Shown: piece by piece, positions 27,833-36,400 of the stretch
Layout: every line of letters begins with the position of its first letter
Numbering within the stretch: position 1 is the first letter of the stretch
Assembly (NCBI GenBank): GCA_963715655.1
Contig: OY970262.1
Location: forward strand, 558,001 to 622,000
Source: JANQPD01 sp963715655
GTDB lineage: Bacteria; Bacteroidota; Bacteroidia; Flavobacteriales; Schleiferiaceae
Reading direction: 5' to 3'
DNA: 64,000 nt
Translations under genes and position numbers: made by a program
Notes under the pieces: model-generated
Told to the model about the DNA's origin: nothing
The model's input: the letters and a program-made list of their open reading frames with translations, nothing else
Databases searched by the model: none

Positions 27833-27840
27833 CAAAAGTA
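27833..27840 (-). promoter_or_regulatory. -7 box (TACTTTTG) seven bases before dnaG
   Basis: Exact TAnnTTTG on the minus strand. Seven bases separate it from the GTG start at 27825, which puts the transcript start at or next to the start codon. Confidence 0.55.
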
Positions 27841-27857
27841 AGAAATGGGTTAGGATG

Positions 27858-28327
27858 TATAACAGCACAGATTTAAGCGGCATTTCTTGCAAAGCAGCAA
27901 AGTAGCCGCAATAGAACGTGGATTTCACAGATTTTAGCGGATAAACACGGATTTTTCTATGCACGCTCTATGGTAATAATTCACACAGTGCCGCTAATTG
28001 CCAACTTTTTCCAATTGCCAACTTGCATTCTCCAATTGCCGCTAATTGCTAACTGTCAATTTTTATTCGTTTTGAGTTCCTTTACAACATTATCTACCCC
28101 GTGCCGTAAAATTGCCAACTTTTTCCAACTGCCAACTTGCGTTATTGCCGCTAGTTGCCAACTGCCAACTTGAGTTCTTTAATTGCCAACTGCAATATTT
28201 ATTCGTTTTGAGTTCCTTTGCAATATTATCTACCCCGTGCCGCTAATTGCCAACTTTTTTCCAATTGCCAACTTGAGTCCTACAATTGCCAACTGCCAAC
28301 TTGAGTTCTTTAATTGCCAACTTTCTC
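27858..28327. repeat. Mosaic of intergenic repeat modules (copy 3, inverted)
   Basis: The gap of about 510 bp between dnaG and the next minus-strand gene holds no gene. It is made of the same modules as 11030-11391 in reverse orientation: a CGCTAAAATCTGTGAAATCC-like block (27925-27955), GCACGCTCTATGGTAATAAT (about 27961-27980), TTTACAACATTATCTACCCC (near 28080, again near 28220), and eight or more GCCGCTAATTGCCAAC units. Internal duplication of the last two modules is evident (28050-28110 against 28190-28250). Confidence 0.88.
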
Positions 28328-28334
28328 CAAACAA

Positions 28335-29117
28335 CTACTCCTCCAAATCATCCAACCCAAAACGCTGCCTTACTCTGTTCTTAAAACGCATTTCATATTC
28401 CTCTTTCTGACGCCAATCGTAATCGGGTTTTACCATGTTTTCCACAAAGTTTTCGGCTTCTTCAAAATCTTCAAACGTATTTAATTGTGAAACTACACGG
28501 TTAAAATCATCCATGTTTCCACCAAACAGATTTTTTACAAATGCAATACGGTCGTTTAAACCAAACGCTAACCTGCCTTTGGCAAAACGTGCGTTTATAC
28601 TGCCTGAATTGTCGAGAGTTGTAGTATTAGCAGCAGCAGGTTTAAAATCATCTAAACCTAAAGCAGCCGGTGTTTCTTCCGCTTCATCAGGCATGGCTTG
28701 CAGCGGAGAGATTTCTTTTACAGTCTCCTCTACTTGTATTATTTGGTTCAGGTTTTCGTTTTCTTGCTGTGCCGGTGTTTCCGCTTTTTGTTCGTTGGGA
28801 ATAGGTTTAGTTTGTACCGGTGTAGGGGTTTGTACAACTGTTTTCGGCTCCTCTTCTTTTGCTGTTGCTGAGGTTTCTGCCGTATTTTTTACCAATCCTT
28901 CAGGCCGCGCACTTTCGGTCTTTCTATCCACGTTCTCAACCCTTTCCCTTTCCCGTTTTTCTTCCCCTTCACCGTTCTTAATCAAATAATCTGCTACCAA
29001 TAATTTTTGCAGAAGTGCTTGGCAATCGTCAATTATAGGTTGCAAGGTATCAGTGTCGTCTTGCTTTAAAATATCTAAACAAAGGTTCTTTAATTCTTTT
29101 CTTATGTTTTGCTGCAT
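28335..29117 (-). CDS. Conserved Bacteroidota protein of unknown function
   Basis: A 260-residue cytoplasmic protein in three parts: an N-terminal helical segment (QQNIRKELKNLCLDILKQ, residues 1-45), a long disordered middle rich in Glu, Thr, Pro and Gln (about 46-165), and an ordered C-terminal domain with GRLAFGLNDRIAFVKNLFGG (about 185-204), DDFNRVVSQLNTF and a basic-acidic end RVRQRFGLDDLEE. I recognise the C-terminal segment as recurring in Bacteroidota hypothetical proteins but know no function. It is divergent from tdk with 60 bp between starts. Confidence 0.85.
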   Translation of the reverse strand: MQQNIRKELKNLCLDILKQDDTDTLQPIIDDCQALLQKLLVADYLIKNGEGEEKRERERVENVDRKTESARPEGLVKNTAETSATAKEEEPKTVVQTPTPVQTKPIPNEQKAETPAQQENENLNQIIQVEETVKEISPLQAMPDEAEETPAALGLDDFKPAAANTTTLDNSGSINARFAKGRLAFGLNDRIAFVKNLFGGNMDDFNRVVSQLNTFEDFEEAENFVENMVKPDYDWRQKEEYEMRFKNRVRQRFGLDDLEE

Positions 29118-29137
29118 GGCGCGGACGTATCTTTCTT

Positions 29138-29145
29138 TAAGTTTG
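29138..29145 (+). promoter_or_regulatory. -7 box (TAAGTTTG) for tdk
   Basis: Exact TAnnTTTG match 32 bases before the tdk ATG, giving a leader of about 25 bases. Confidence 0.5.
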
Positions 29146-29177
29146 TCTATTCATAATTAAGTAGCGGAAAGTACAAA

Positions 29178-29768
29178 ATGTTTCTAGAAAATCCCGTAGA
29201 TCACAATAAACATGCAGGCTGGATTGAAGTAATCTGCGGTTCCATGTTTTCCGGTAAAACGGAAGAACTTATCCGTAGGATGAAAAGGGCGCAGTTTGCC
29301 AAGCAAAAAGTAGAAATTTTTAAACCCATTATTGACACACGCTATGCCGAGGAGGATGTGGTAAGTCATGATAAAAATGCCATACGCTGCACACCGGTAG
29401 AAAGTAGTAGTAACCTGTTGCTTTTGGGTGATAATGTAGATGTGATTGGTATTGATGAAGCGCAGTTTTTTGATGAAGGCATTGTGGAAGTGTGTAATGA
29501 GTTGGCCAACAGAGGTTCACGCGTAATTGTGGCTGGTTTGGATATGGATTTTAAAGGAAAGCCTTTTGGCCCGATGCCTAACTTAATGGCCACCGCTGAG
29601 TATGTTACCAAAGTACACGCCATCTGTGTTAAAACAGGAAATCTAGCGAATTACTCGCATCGTAAAATTGCTAATGAAAAACAAGTGCTGTTGGGCGAGC
29701 AGGAGGAGTATGAGCCGTTAAGCCGCGCTGCTTTTAATGAACTGATGCAAAATAAACCGAGAGGTTAA
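29178..29768 (+). CDS. tdk: Thymidine kinase, zinc-site-free form
   Basis: Phosphorylates thymidine to dTMP in the salvage pathway. The 196-residue protein has the P-loop GSMFSGKTEEL (about 21-31), the acidic Walker B equivalent GIDEAQFFDE (about 91-100), the lasso and substrate region LDMDFKGKPFGPM, and a C-terminal EYEPLSRAAF. The type II thymidine kinase zinc is normally held by two Cys-rich pairs; here only Cys150 remains of the first pair (ICVKTG, Thr at the second position) and the second pair is replaced by LSRAAF. It is followed 11 bp later by murF-alr. Confidence 0.95.
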   Translation: MFLENPVDHNKHAGWIEVICGSMFSGKTEELIRRMKRAQFAKQKVEIFKPIIDTRYAEEDVVSHDKNAIRCTPVESSSNLLLLGDNVDVIGIDEAQFFDEGIVEVCNELANRGSRVIVAGLDMDFKGKPFGPMPNLMATAEYVTKVHAICVKTGNLANYSHRKIANEKQVLLGEQEEYEPLSRAAFNELMQNKPRG

Positions 29769-29779
29769 TCTACTTTTTC

Positions 29780-32236
29780 TTGAATTACACCATTTCAAAT
29801 ATTGGGTTATACGTATCGGCAACAGCAAAATTACCGTGGCCGGATGTAGAGATTAACACCGTGCTGTATGATAGCAGACGCCTAAGCGCCACAGAAGGTG
29901 TGCTATTCATAGCCGTGCACGGCACTCGGCATGATGGTCATGAGTATATAGAAACGCTTTTTCAAAAAGGAGTTCGTAATTTTTTGGTGGAGCAAATCCC
30001 CGCTAACTTAATCGGAAAAGCTAACTTTTTGAAGGTGGCCAATACGTTGGATGCTTTTCAGCAATTAGCGACTAAAATTAGGCAGCAAAGCCAAGCAAAA
30101 ATTATAGCCGTTACCGGGAGTAATGGAAAAACCATAGTAAAAGAATGGCTGGCGCAAGTGCTTTCTGAACAAGGCACGGTGGTAAAAACACCCAAGAGTT
30201 ACAACAGTCAGTTGGGCGTGCCCTTGTCGGTGTTTTCGCTTAAAGCAGATACGCAATTTGGTGTTTTTGAAGCAGGTATTAGTCAGCCGGGAGAAATGCA
30301 AAAACTGCAGACGATATTAAAACCTAGTGTTGGTATTTTCACCAATATTGGCTCGGCACATCAAGAGTATTTTGAATCGATAAGTGAAAAGGTACGTGAA
30401 AAATTAAAGTTGTTTTCACAAACTGAAACACTGGTGCATTGTGCTGACCAACAGATAGTGCAGCAAGAAATACAAACTTCTGCTTTGCCACAAAAAACAC
30501 AACTTGTAAGCTGGTCGCAAACGGATAAAAAAGCACCTTTTTATTTCAGCCTAAGCGAAAATCAAGTGGAAGCTTTTTTTAAGGAAACCACCCAAAAGTT
30601 TAGGTTAAATTTTACCGATAAAGCTTCCATAGAAAATGCACTGCATGTATTTACAGCAGCGGTTGTTTTGGGAATGCCGCCTGAGAAAGTAGCACTACAG
30701 ATGGAACAGTTGCACCCCGTTTCTATGCGTTTGGAAATGAAAAAAGGTCATGACGATACTTTGCTTATTAATGACGCGTATAATAATGATATTGAGTCGC
30801 TTAGAATTGCTTTAGACTATTTTATGCAACAAGCAGGAATGCGTAAAAAAGTGTTGATTTTAAGTGAAATTGAGCAAAGTGGTTTAGCAAACCAAGAGAT
30901 TAATTCCTTGCTAGAAAACACCTTAAAAGCCTATCCGCTTGACGTAATTTATTTGGTAGGCGAGGGGTTAAAAACCTTAATGGAAAAGCTACATGCGGTA
31001 AAAGAATGGTTTGCTGATACTCCGGCTTTAATGAAAAAAGTTTCGTTGCAGGAGTTGCGCGGAAAGGCCATTCTTTTAAAAGGCGCGCGCAAGCATAAGT
31101 TTGAAACGCTTGATGCTTGGTTACAAGAAAAAACCCATGAAACAGTTTTAGAAATTAACCTATCTAAAATGGTGCAAAACCTTAATTATTACCGCGCTCA
31201 ATTAAAGCCCGGAGTAAAATTAATGGTGATGATAAAAGCAGCGGGCTATGGTGCTGGGGCGTATGAATTGGCCGCCATGCTTCAGTTTTACAAAGTAGAT
31301 TACCTAAGCGTAGCCTACGCAGATGAGGGTGTTGCGCTACGCAAAGCCGGTATAAACCTACCCATTTTGGTGCTGAATACTGAAATTTCTTCTTTAGATA
31401 GTTTAATTGATTACAATTTAGAACCCGAGGTATATAGCTTTAGAGTGTTGCACGCTTTGCTAGAAAATGTACAGAAGTTGGGCATTGAAAAACCGGTGCA
31501 AATACACCTGAAGTTAGAAACAGGAATGCACCGATTGGGATTTGAAACAAGTGAACTGCATACACTTGCAGAAACACTGAAAGCTACCAATCTTTTGACC
31601 GTAAAAAGTGTGTTTTCACATTTGGCTGCCGCTGATGATGGCAATCAAAAAGCTTTTACCAAGCAACAAATTACTCATTTTACAACAATGTGTGACGTGC
31701 TTAGCGAAAAATTAGCGTACGGCTTTCATCGCCATATTCTAAATTCATCCGGCATTGCCCGTTTTAAAGATGCGCAGTTTGATATGGTGCGCTTGGGTAT
31801 TGGGCTTTACGGTATTTCTGCCTACCCCGAAGAAGCACAATTTTTAAAACCCATTAGTGCTTTAAAAGCCACGGTTTCGCAAATTAAAACCTTAAAAAAA
31901 GGTGAAAGCTTAGGTTATGGCCGAAGTTATATCGCTAGTAAAAATGAAACAATTGCCACCATTTCTATTGGGTATGCCGATGGTTTTAGACGCAGCTTGA
32001 GCAATGGAGTCGGAGAAGTAGCTATTGGCGAAAAACGCTATCCGGTGGTTGGTAGAGTGTGTATGGATATGTGTATGATTAACGTAACGGGAGGCGATGT
32101 AAAAGAAGGCGATACTGTAGAAATCTTTGGCAATACTATCTCCGTGTATGCATTAGCCGAGCGTATGCAAACCATTCCGTATGAAGTGCTTACCGGGGTT
32201 TCTGAACGAGTAAAAAGAGTTTATTTGGAGGAGTAG
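29780..32236 (+). CDS. MurF-Alr fusion: D-Ala-D-Ala-adding ligase and alanine racemase
   Basis: One 818-residue protein for two consecutive supply steps of peptidoglycan synthesis. Residues 1-450 are MurF, which adds D-Ala-D-Ala to the UDP-MurNAc-tripeptide: ATP loop VTGSNGKTIVKEW, EAGISQPGEM, and LLINDAYNNDIES. Residues about 453-818 are a PLP alanine racemase: the PLP lysine in VMIKAAGYGAG, HSSG-type region ILNSSGIARF, catalytic Tyr in SIGYADGFRR and GRVCMDMCM. The TTG start follows tdk by 11 bp. The fusion is typical of Bacteroidota and could channel D-alanine to the ligation system. Confidence 0.95.
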   Translation: MNYTISNIGLYVSATAKLPWPDVEINTVLYDSRRLSATEGVLFIAVHGTRHDGHEYIETLFQKGVRNFLVEQIPANLIGKANFLKVANTLDAFQQLATKIRQQSQAKIIAVTGSNGKTIVKEWLAQVLSEQGTVVKTPKSYNSQLGVPLSVFSLKADTQFGVFEAGISQPGEMQKLQTILKPSVGIFTNIGSAHQEYFESISEKVREKLKLFSQTETLVHCADQQIVQQEIQTSALPQKTQLVSWSQTDKKAPFYFSLSENQVEAFFKETTQKFRLNFTDKASIENALHVFTAAVVLGMPPEKVALQMEQLHPVSMRLEMKKGHDDTLLINDAYNNDIESLRIALDYFMQQAGMRKKVLILSEIEQSGLANQEINSLLENTLKAYPLDVIYLVGEGLKTLMEKLHAVKEWFADTPALMKKVSLQELRGKAILLKGARKHKFETLDAWLQEKTHETVLEINLSKMVQNLNYYRAQLKPGVKLMVMIKAAGYGAGAYELAAMLQFYKVDYLSVAYADEGVALRKAGINLPILVLNTEISSLDSLIDYNLEPEVYSFRVLHALLENVQKLGIEKPVQIHLKLETGMHRLGFETSELHTLAETLKATNLLTVKSVFSHLAAADDGNQKAFTKQQITHFTTMCDVLSEKLAYGFHRHILNSSGIARFKDAQFDMVRLGIGLYGISAYPEEAQFLKPISALKATVSQIKTLKKGESLGYGRSYIASKNETIATISIGYADGFRRSLSNGVGEVAIGEKRYPVVGRVCMDMCMINVTGGDVKEGDTVEIFGNTISVYALAERMQTIPYEVLTGVSERVKRVYLEE

Positions 32237-32328
32237 AAATGTAGATTTGTATTTTAGAAAAAATTGGAAATGCGATTTGTTAAAGCGCCCTAGCGGAGAT
32301 TTAAAAAAAAACTTACATACCATATAAT

Positions 32329-34698
32329 TTGCTAAACACATTTAAAAAATACGGAACGCTGATAATTATGGCTGTAGTACTGGCTATATTTACGTTTCCT
32401 AGTACCTATTGGGTTTACGGAGAAGGTATAGATGAAGCGCTGCCTTACGCCTTTAATTTAATTGCTACTCAAAATTTTTCAATCGGCCAACACATCATTT
32501 TTCCACATGGGCCGCTTGCATTTTTAACCTATCCGCTTGCGCCAAATGTGGAGGTATATTTAGCCGTTTTGCTACTATTAAAAATTCTTTTGGTGCTGGC
32601 TTTGGCCGAGTTAGTGCAAACCTCTAAAGCAAAAAAGTGGCTACTGATTTTTGGGAGTGCATATTTATTATGCGTACTTACTGATTTTGTACATTTAACC
32701 TTAGCCGTGTGCTTAGCAGCAGGTTGTGCATATTATAAAACGCAAAAAGTGTTTTATAAAATCGTATTGTTTCTGTTGTCTGCAGTTGCATTTTATGTTA
32801 AATCTTACGTAGCGGTTTTGTCAGGTACTTTAGTGGTGGCTTTGCTTCTATATGAGCTTTTTACTGTAAAAAGTGTGAAGCGATTTTTTGTGGAGAGCAG
32901 TGCAGTACTACTTGCCATCTTTTGTATATGGATATTATTATACCAGTCACCAAACGGTTTCTTTAGATATGTAGTTGGTGTAAGTCAATTAATTGGCGAT
33001 AACTCTGCAGCAGCAGCGTTTTATCCAGAAAACAATTGGGCGGCTCTTTTTGGCTGCTTCTTGTGTTTAATTTTTCTGTACTTTAAAAAGGGCTCAAATA
33101 TGCATGTTTTTTACGCAAGCTTTACCCTTTTTAGTTTGTTTGCAGCTTGGAAGCACGGTATGGCACGTGAGGATATTGTACATATCCAAAGCTTTTTTAT
33201 TTACTTGATTTCGGTGTTACTCGTTTTTCTTCTTTTGCTAAAGACTCCCACAGCAAAGCAGTTTTTATTGGGCCTCGGTATTTTGTTCTTATTTCAGGTA
33301 AGTACAAATTCTGCTAAGCTTTATAACGACCAGCGGTATCAGGTTTTAGGCATAAATAATTTTCTTAGTTTTTTTACAGAGTATCAAAAAACCAACCAAA
33401 TCAATACTGAGCAATCAAAACGTTTAAGTCAAATTAACAAGCTTTCGCCAGCCTTGCTCCAGCAAATAGGCCAAGCTAAAGTAGATGTGTATCCATGGGA
33501 CTATTCTGTTTTGGGTGTAAATCAATTAAATTGGCAGCCAAGAGTGGTTTTGCATAGCTATGCGGCCTATACCTCTTGGTTAGATAGGCAAGATTCTGCG
33601 CATTTTGCATCGGCCAAAGCACCTAACTACTTACTTTGGCAGCGCTATAGGTTAGGAAAAAACTTAAATCAGGGCACTTTTACCAGCATCGATCAGCGGT
33701 ATATGTTTAATGATGAACCTCAAACTATTTTATCACTATTAAAACACTATACTTTCTCAAGTAGCGATGAAAATTTTTTATTGTTAAAAAAAAGAAGACA
33801 ACCGCTTGAGTTAAAGCCTGTAAATTTTAAACAACAAAAAACTACTTGGGGGAAATGGATCCAAACACCTAAGGGAAACTATTCACTACTGCGCGTTAAA
33901 GCCATTTTTGAAAAATCGCTTTTGTTGAAACTAAAAAGTTTTTTGTACAAAGATGAGCAGGTGTGGATGTACCTAAAAATGAGCAACGGTTTTACTCATA
34001 AATACAAAATTGTACCCAAAAATGCAACTGACGGACTTTGGGTGGCACCTTACTTTTTTGATCAGTCAAATGAGCAAACTGCTCTAAAAGTAACTGCGGT
34101 AAGCTTTATAGCATCTAATAAATATTTAGCTAAGCCCGAAATAAAACTTACATGGCAAGCCTTTAATAGTGAAGGAGAAGTGCAAGCTCCACAGCAACTG
34201 CTAAATAAATTATGCACTAAAATGGCAACTATTTATATAAATACTGTAAATCATTTTGATCAAAAAGCTAAAGGTTGGAGCACGATAGCACCTGAGCATT
34301 TACAAAAAGATGGGGGGATACAAAATAGCGCTTGCCAAATAGTTAATGCAGAAAATTGGAGCACCCAATATACCCAAAGCTTGGATAGCTTACCCACTGG
34401 TAATTTACAAATTAAAGCTGAAGCGTGGTTTAAAGGGAAAGGTGAAACTAAGGGTTGGGATAAACCAATTTTAATGGTAATAGAGCATATTGATGGCGCA
34501 GGAAATCAGTTAGAATGGTGGTCGGCAGATTTAAATTGGCATATAATAGATGTTGCCTCGTGGAATGCAGCATTTGCTGCGCATAATATAAATCACAAAC
34601 AACTTGGTGAATTACTTAGAGTAAGCATTTGGAATACAAGTAAAAGGCCGGTATATATAGATGATTTTAGAATTGCCGTGCAAAGTCCTAGTCTTTAA
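32329..34698 (+). CDS. Large multi-pass membrane protein of unknown function
   Basis: A 789-residue protein with about eleven hydrophobic helices in residues 10-335 and a soluble C-terminal half. An early loop reads STYWVYGEGIDEALPYAFNLI with acidic residues between helices 1 and 2, and FPHGPLAFLTYP follows, a layout like lipid-dependent GT-C glycosyltransferases. The C-terminal domain (VLHSYAAYTSWLDRQDSAHF, SSDENFLLLKK) ends in a beta-rich module. Start uncertain: the TTG at 32329 keeps a basic N-terminus before helix 1 but overlaps a near -7 box; ATG at 32368 is the alternative. It stands apart from the main polysaccharide cluster and no function is assigned. Confidence 0.7.
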   Translation: MLNTFKKYGTLIIMAVVLAIFTFPSTYWVYGEGIDEALPYAFNLIATQNFSIGQHIIFPHGPLAFLTYPLAPNVEVYLAVLLLLKILLVLALAELVQTSKAKKWLLIFGSAYLLCVLTDFVHLTLAVCLAAGCAYYKTQKVFYKIVLFLLSAVAFYVKSYVAVLSGTLVVALLLYELFTVKSVKRFFVESSAVLLAIFCIWILLYQSPNGFFRYVVGVSQLIGDNSAAAAFYPENNWAALFGCFLCLIFLYFKKGSNMHVFYASFTLFSLFAAWKHGMAREDIVHIQSFFIYLISVLLVFLLLLKTPTAKQFLLGLGILFLFQVSTNSAKLYNDQRYQVLGINNFLSFFTEYQKTNQINTEQSKRLSQINKLSPALLQQIGQAKVDVYPWDYSVLGVNQLNWQPRVVLHSYAAYTSWLDRQDSAHFASAKAPNYLLWQRYRLGKNLNQGTFTSIDQRYMFNDEPQTILSLLKHYTFSSSDENFLLLKKRRQPLELKPVNFKQQKTTWGKWIQTPKGNYSLLRVKAIFEKSLLLKLKSFLYKDEQVWMYLKMSNGFTHKYKIVPKNATDGLWVAPYFFDQSNEQTALKVTAVSFIASNKYLAKPEIKLTWQAFNSEGEVQAPQQLLNKLCTKMATIYINTVNHFDQKAKGWSTIAPEHLQKDGGIQNSACQIVNAENWSTQYTQSLDSLPTGNLQIKAEAWFKGKGETKGWDKPILMVIEHIDGAGNQLEWWSADLNWHIIDVASWNAAFAAHNINHKQLGELLRVSIWNTSKRPVYIDDFRIAVQSPSL

Positions 34699-34718
34699 AA
34701 ATATCACTCGCTGTCGCG

Positions 34719-34871
34719 CTTTTGTAAAGCATGTCTCATCTGAGCACAACACATATTTGTAAACCGAACCCTTCAATTTTACCTAATTCTTTTTATCGTT
34801 AACCCGCGGTAAGCAGTAATTTGTGTTTTGGAAAACAAAAAAATGAATGGCCACAGATTGCAAATCTGCGC
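34719..34871. repeat. 153-bp direct repeat, copy A
   Basis: Matches 35378-35530 at 139 of 153 positions with no gaps. It begins CTTTTGTAAAGC, contains the long identical core ACATATTTGTAAACCGAACC and ends in an imperfect hairpin (GGCcaCAGATT-GCA-AATCTGcGCC at 34849-34872). It ends 62 bp upstream of the orphan gene at 34934. Confidence 0.93.
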
Positions 34872-34933
34872 CAGATGGGTAGGCAAATTTGAATTTTGGT
34901 ATGCTACATGAATTAAAAGGTTTTTGAGAAAAA

Positions 34934-35350
34934 ATGATAGATTATTTGAAGGAAAGATCACTAACCATAATTAATTTTATAGAGGATAAAACGCATGAAG
35001 GTTCATTGAAAGCTTTTAGAGACGTTATTTTAAAGGCCTATAAAACAACGAATTTGAAAGCTCTAGAATCTATTGCATCAGATATGAATGCATGGGCAAT
35101 GAGTTTGTCAACAAATGACAGAATAGAGCTAGATAAAATTTTAAAAGAAAAGGGTCAAAAAACCTTAAAAATAGAGACTTTATTTAGCCCGAAGGTAAAG
35201 CAAATCATGTTAAAGGGTAAAATATCCACAGAGGATGAGTTTAGAATCATTCATGACTTCATAAATGATTATTTTAATAGAATATCAAAATTGAAGAAGG
35301 ATAAATTAAATACGCTTTTAACAAGTTATATCAGAAGTAATATTAAATAG
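34934..35350 (+). CDS. Orphan helical protein inside the direct repeats
   Basis: A 138-residue, lysine-rich, soluble and apparently all-helical protein with no signal peptide and no recognised motif (for example DYFNRISKLKKDKLNTLLTSYI at the C-terminus). The ATG at 34934 follows copy A of a 153-bp repeat; copy B begins 28 bp after its stop. Base composition is more AT-rich than that of the housekeeping neighbours. No homologue comes to mind. It could be a defence, immunity or regulatory gene carried as a cassette, but nothing in the sequence proves this. Confidence 0.65.
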   Translation: MIDYLKERSLTIINFIEDKTHEGSLKAFRDVILKAYKTTNLKALESIASDMNAWAMSLSTNDRIELDKILKEKGQKTLKIETLFSPKVKQIMLKGKISTEDEFRIIHDFINDYFNRISKLKKDKLNTLLTSYIRSNIK

Positions 35351-35377
35351 TTAACCCTCCCGCCCTCAATTGGTGCA

Positions 35378-35530
35378 CTTTTGCAAAGCTTGTTTCATCT
35401 GAGCACAAAACATATTTGTAAACCGAACCCTTCAATTTTACCTATTTTTTTTTATCATTAACATGCGGTAAGCAGTAATTTGTGTTGTGAAAAACAGAAA
35501 AATGAGTGGCCATAGATTGCAAATCTGCGC
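35378..35530. repeat. 153-bp direct repeat, copy B
   Basis: Second copy of the repeat at 34719-34871, same orientation, with substitutions only. It ends 55 bp before the next orphan gene at 35586, so each copy occupies the same place relative to a following gene. Confidence 0.93.
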
Positions 35531-35585
35531 TAGTAGAGAATAATTAAACATGAACGAAAACCTACGCTTTTGACTATTTTCTTTA

Positions 35586-36017
35586 TTGTCAGTTGTGGTC
35601 AACACTTCTTTAGGGCATTGTATTGATGACCTCTTAGAAAAAGAGAAACTGCACCAGTTTATTTATTGCATTTTATTAATCTTTATAATACCACATCTCA
35701 AAAGTTTACAAAAATTGTTACTAGCCATTGTTCTTCAAGCTTCAGTTGTTCTGTTTTTAAATAATGTAGCAATTGTATCTTTTTTCATTTTGCCGGTAGG
35801 CTATTATCTTGACAAGAAAACTTTAAAACATTATGGAAGACACGTTATTATTGCTTTTGGTAGTGATGTTTTTCTTACCAAAGTTTTTTACCCAAACGAT
35901 AAATATTCTGACATCACTAAATTTGATGTGTACTTTACCATAGGGATTTTCGCTATGATTTTTCTCACAATCTTTGCGAAATTTGGCCAACCCATTTTAG
36001 AGTTTGATTTATTTTAA
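35586..36017 (+). CDS. Orphan membrane protein after repeat copy B
   Basis: A 143-residue frame with four to five hydrophobic segments (LHQFIYCILLIFIIP, LLLAIVLQASVVLFL, AIVSFFILPVGYYL, VYFTIGIFAMIFLTIF). I recognise no family. The TTG start is uncertain, since the next usable codon is an internal GTG (35595). It is a single gene following a repeat copy, like the gene at 34934. No partner gene is visible downstream. Confidence 0.5.
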   Translation: MSVVVNTSLGHCIDDLLEKEKLHQFIYCILLIFIIPHLKSLQKLLLAIVLQASVVLFLNNVAIVSFFILPVGYYLDKKTLKHYGRHVIIAFGSDVFLTKVFYPNDKYSDITKFDVYFTIGIFAMIFLTIFAKFGQPILEFDLF

Positions 36018-36074
36018 GCAGGGCTAGCGAGGGAAGAATTGTAAACACAGTTTCAAATCCTCCTTTACTTGGTT

Positions 36075-36400
36075 TTATAAATAATCTTTCAGAAGTTCTT
36101 CGATTTCTTTATCAGAAATAGTATCCTTTTCGCCTTTGTTGTAAATAGAGAGTAGAAAAACCGTTTCATCTATAATTTTCACGAAAGAAATGACCCTTGC
36201 ACCGCCAGACTTTCCTTTGCTTTTAGAAGCAATGGCAAGTCGAATTTTATAAACATTATTGCCTAAAGGCGTGCCAATAGTTGGGTTTTAGGCAAGTTTT
36301 CCACCAAGCTCTGCAATTTCCGCGCGAAGCGAAGCATATTTTTTAATCAGTTTTTTAGCCTCTTTTTTAAAGTTATCGGTAAGTTCAATTTATAACTCAC
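36075..36400 (-). pseudogene. RelE/ParE-family toxin, disrupted by frameshift and nonsense codon
   Basis: Reading the minus strand gives IELTDNFKKEAKKLIKKYASLRAEIAELGGKLA, a TAA stop (where related toxins have Glu), then NPTIGTPLGNNVYKIRLAIASKSKGKSGGARVISFV and VFLLSIYNKGEKDTISDKEIEELLKDYL: the full pattern of a RelE/ParE toxin of about 110 residues. A second lesion lies at the start: GTG AGT TAT AAA must lose register by one base (an A missing from an A-run) to join ATT GAA CTT. The start overlaps the end of the antitoxin gene, as in intact modules. Two independent lesions make it a pseudogene rather than a sequencing slip. Confidence 0.85.

Noticed and set aside
28435..28989. 184-codon plus-strand frame
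   Set aside because: It is antisense to the conserved gene 28335-29117, whose ordered C-terminal domain shows the true strand; the frame is Ser/Val/Phe-rich shadow.
34719..35530. Integron attC sites
   Set aside because: No convincing RYYYAAC/GTTRRRY core pairs and no integrase; the repeats are longer and more conserved than attC sites.
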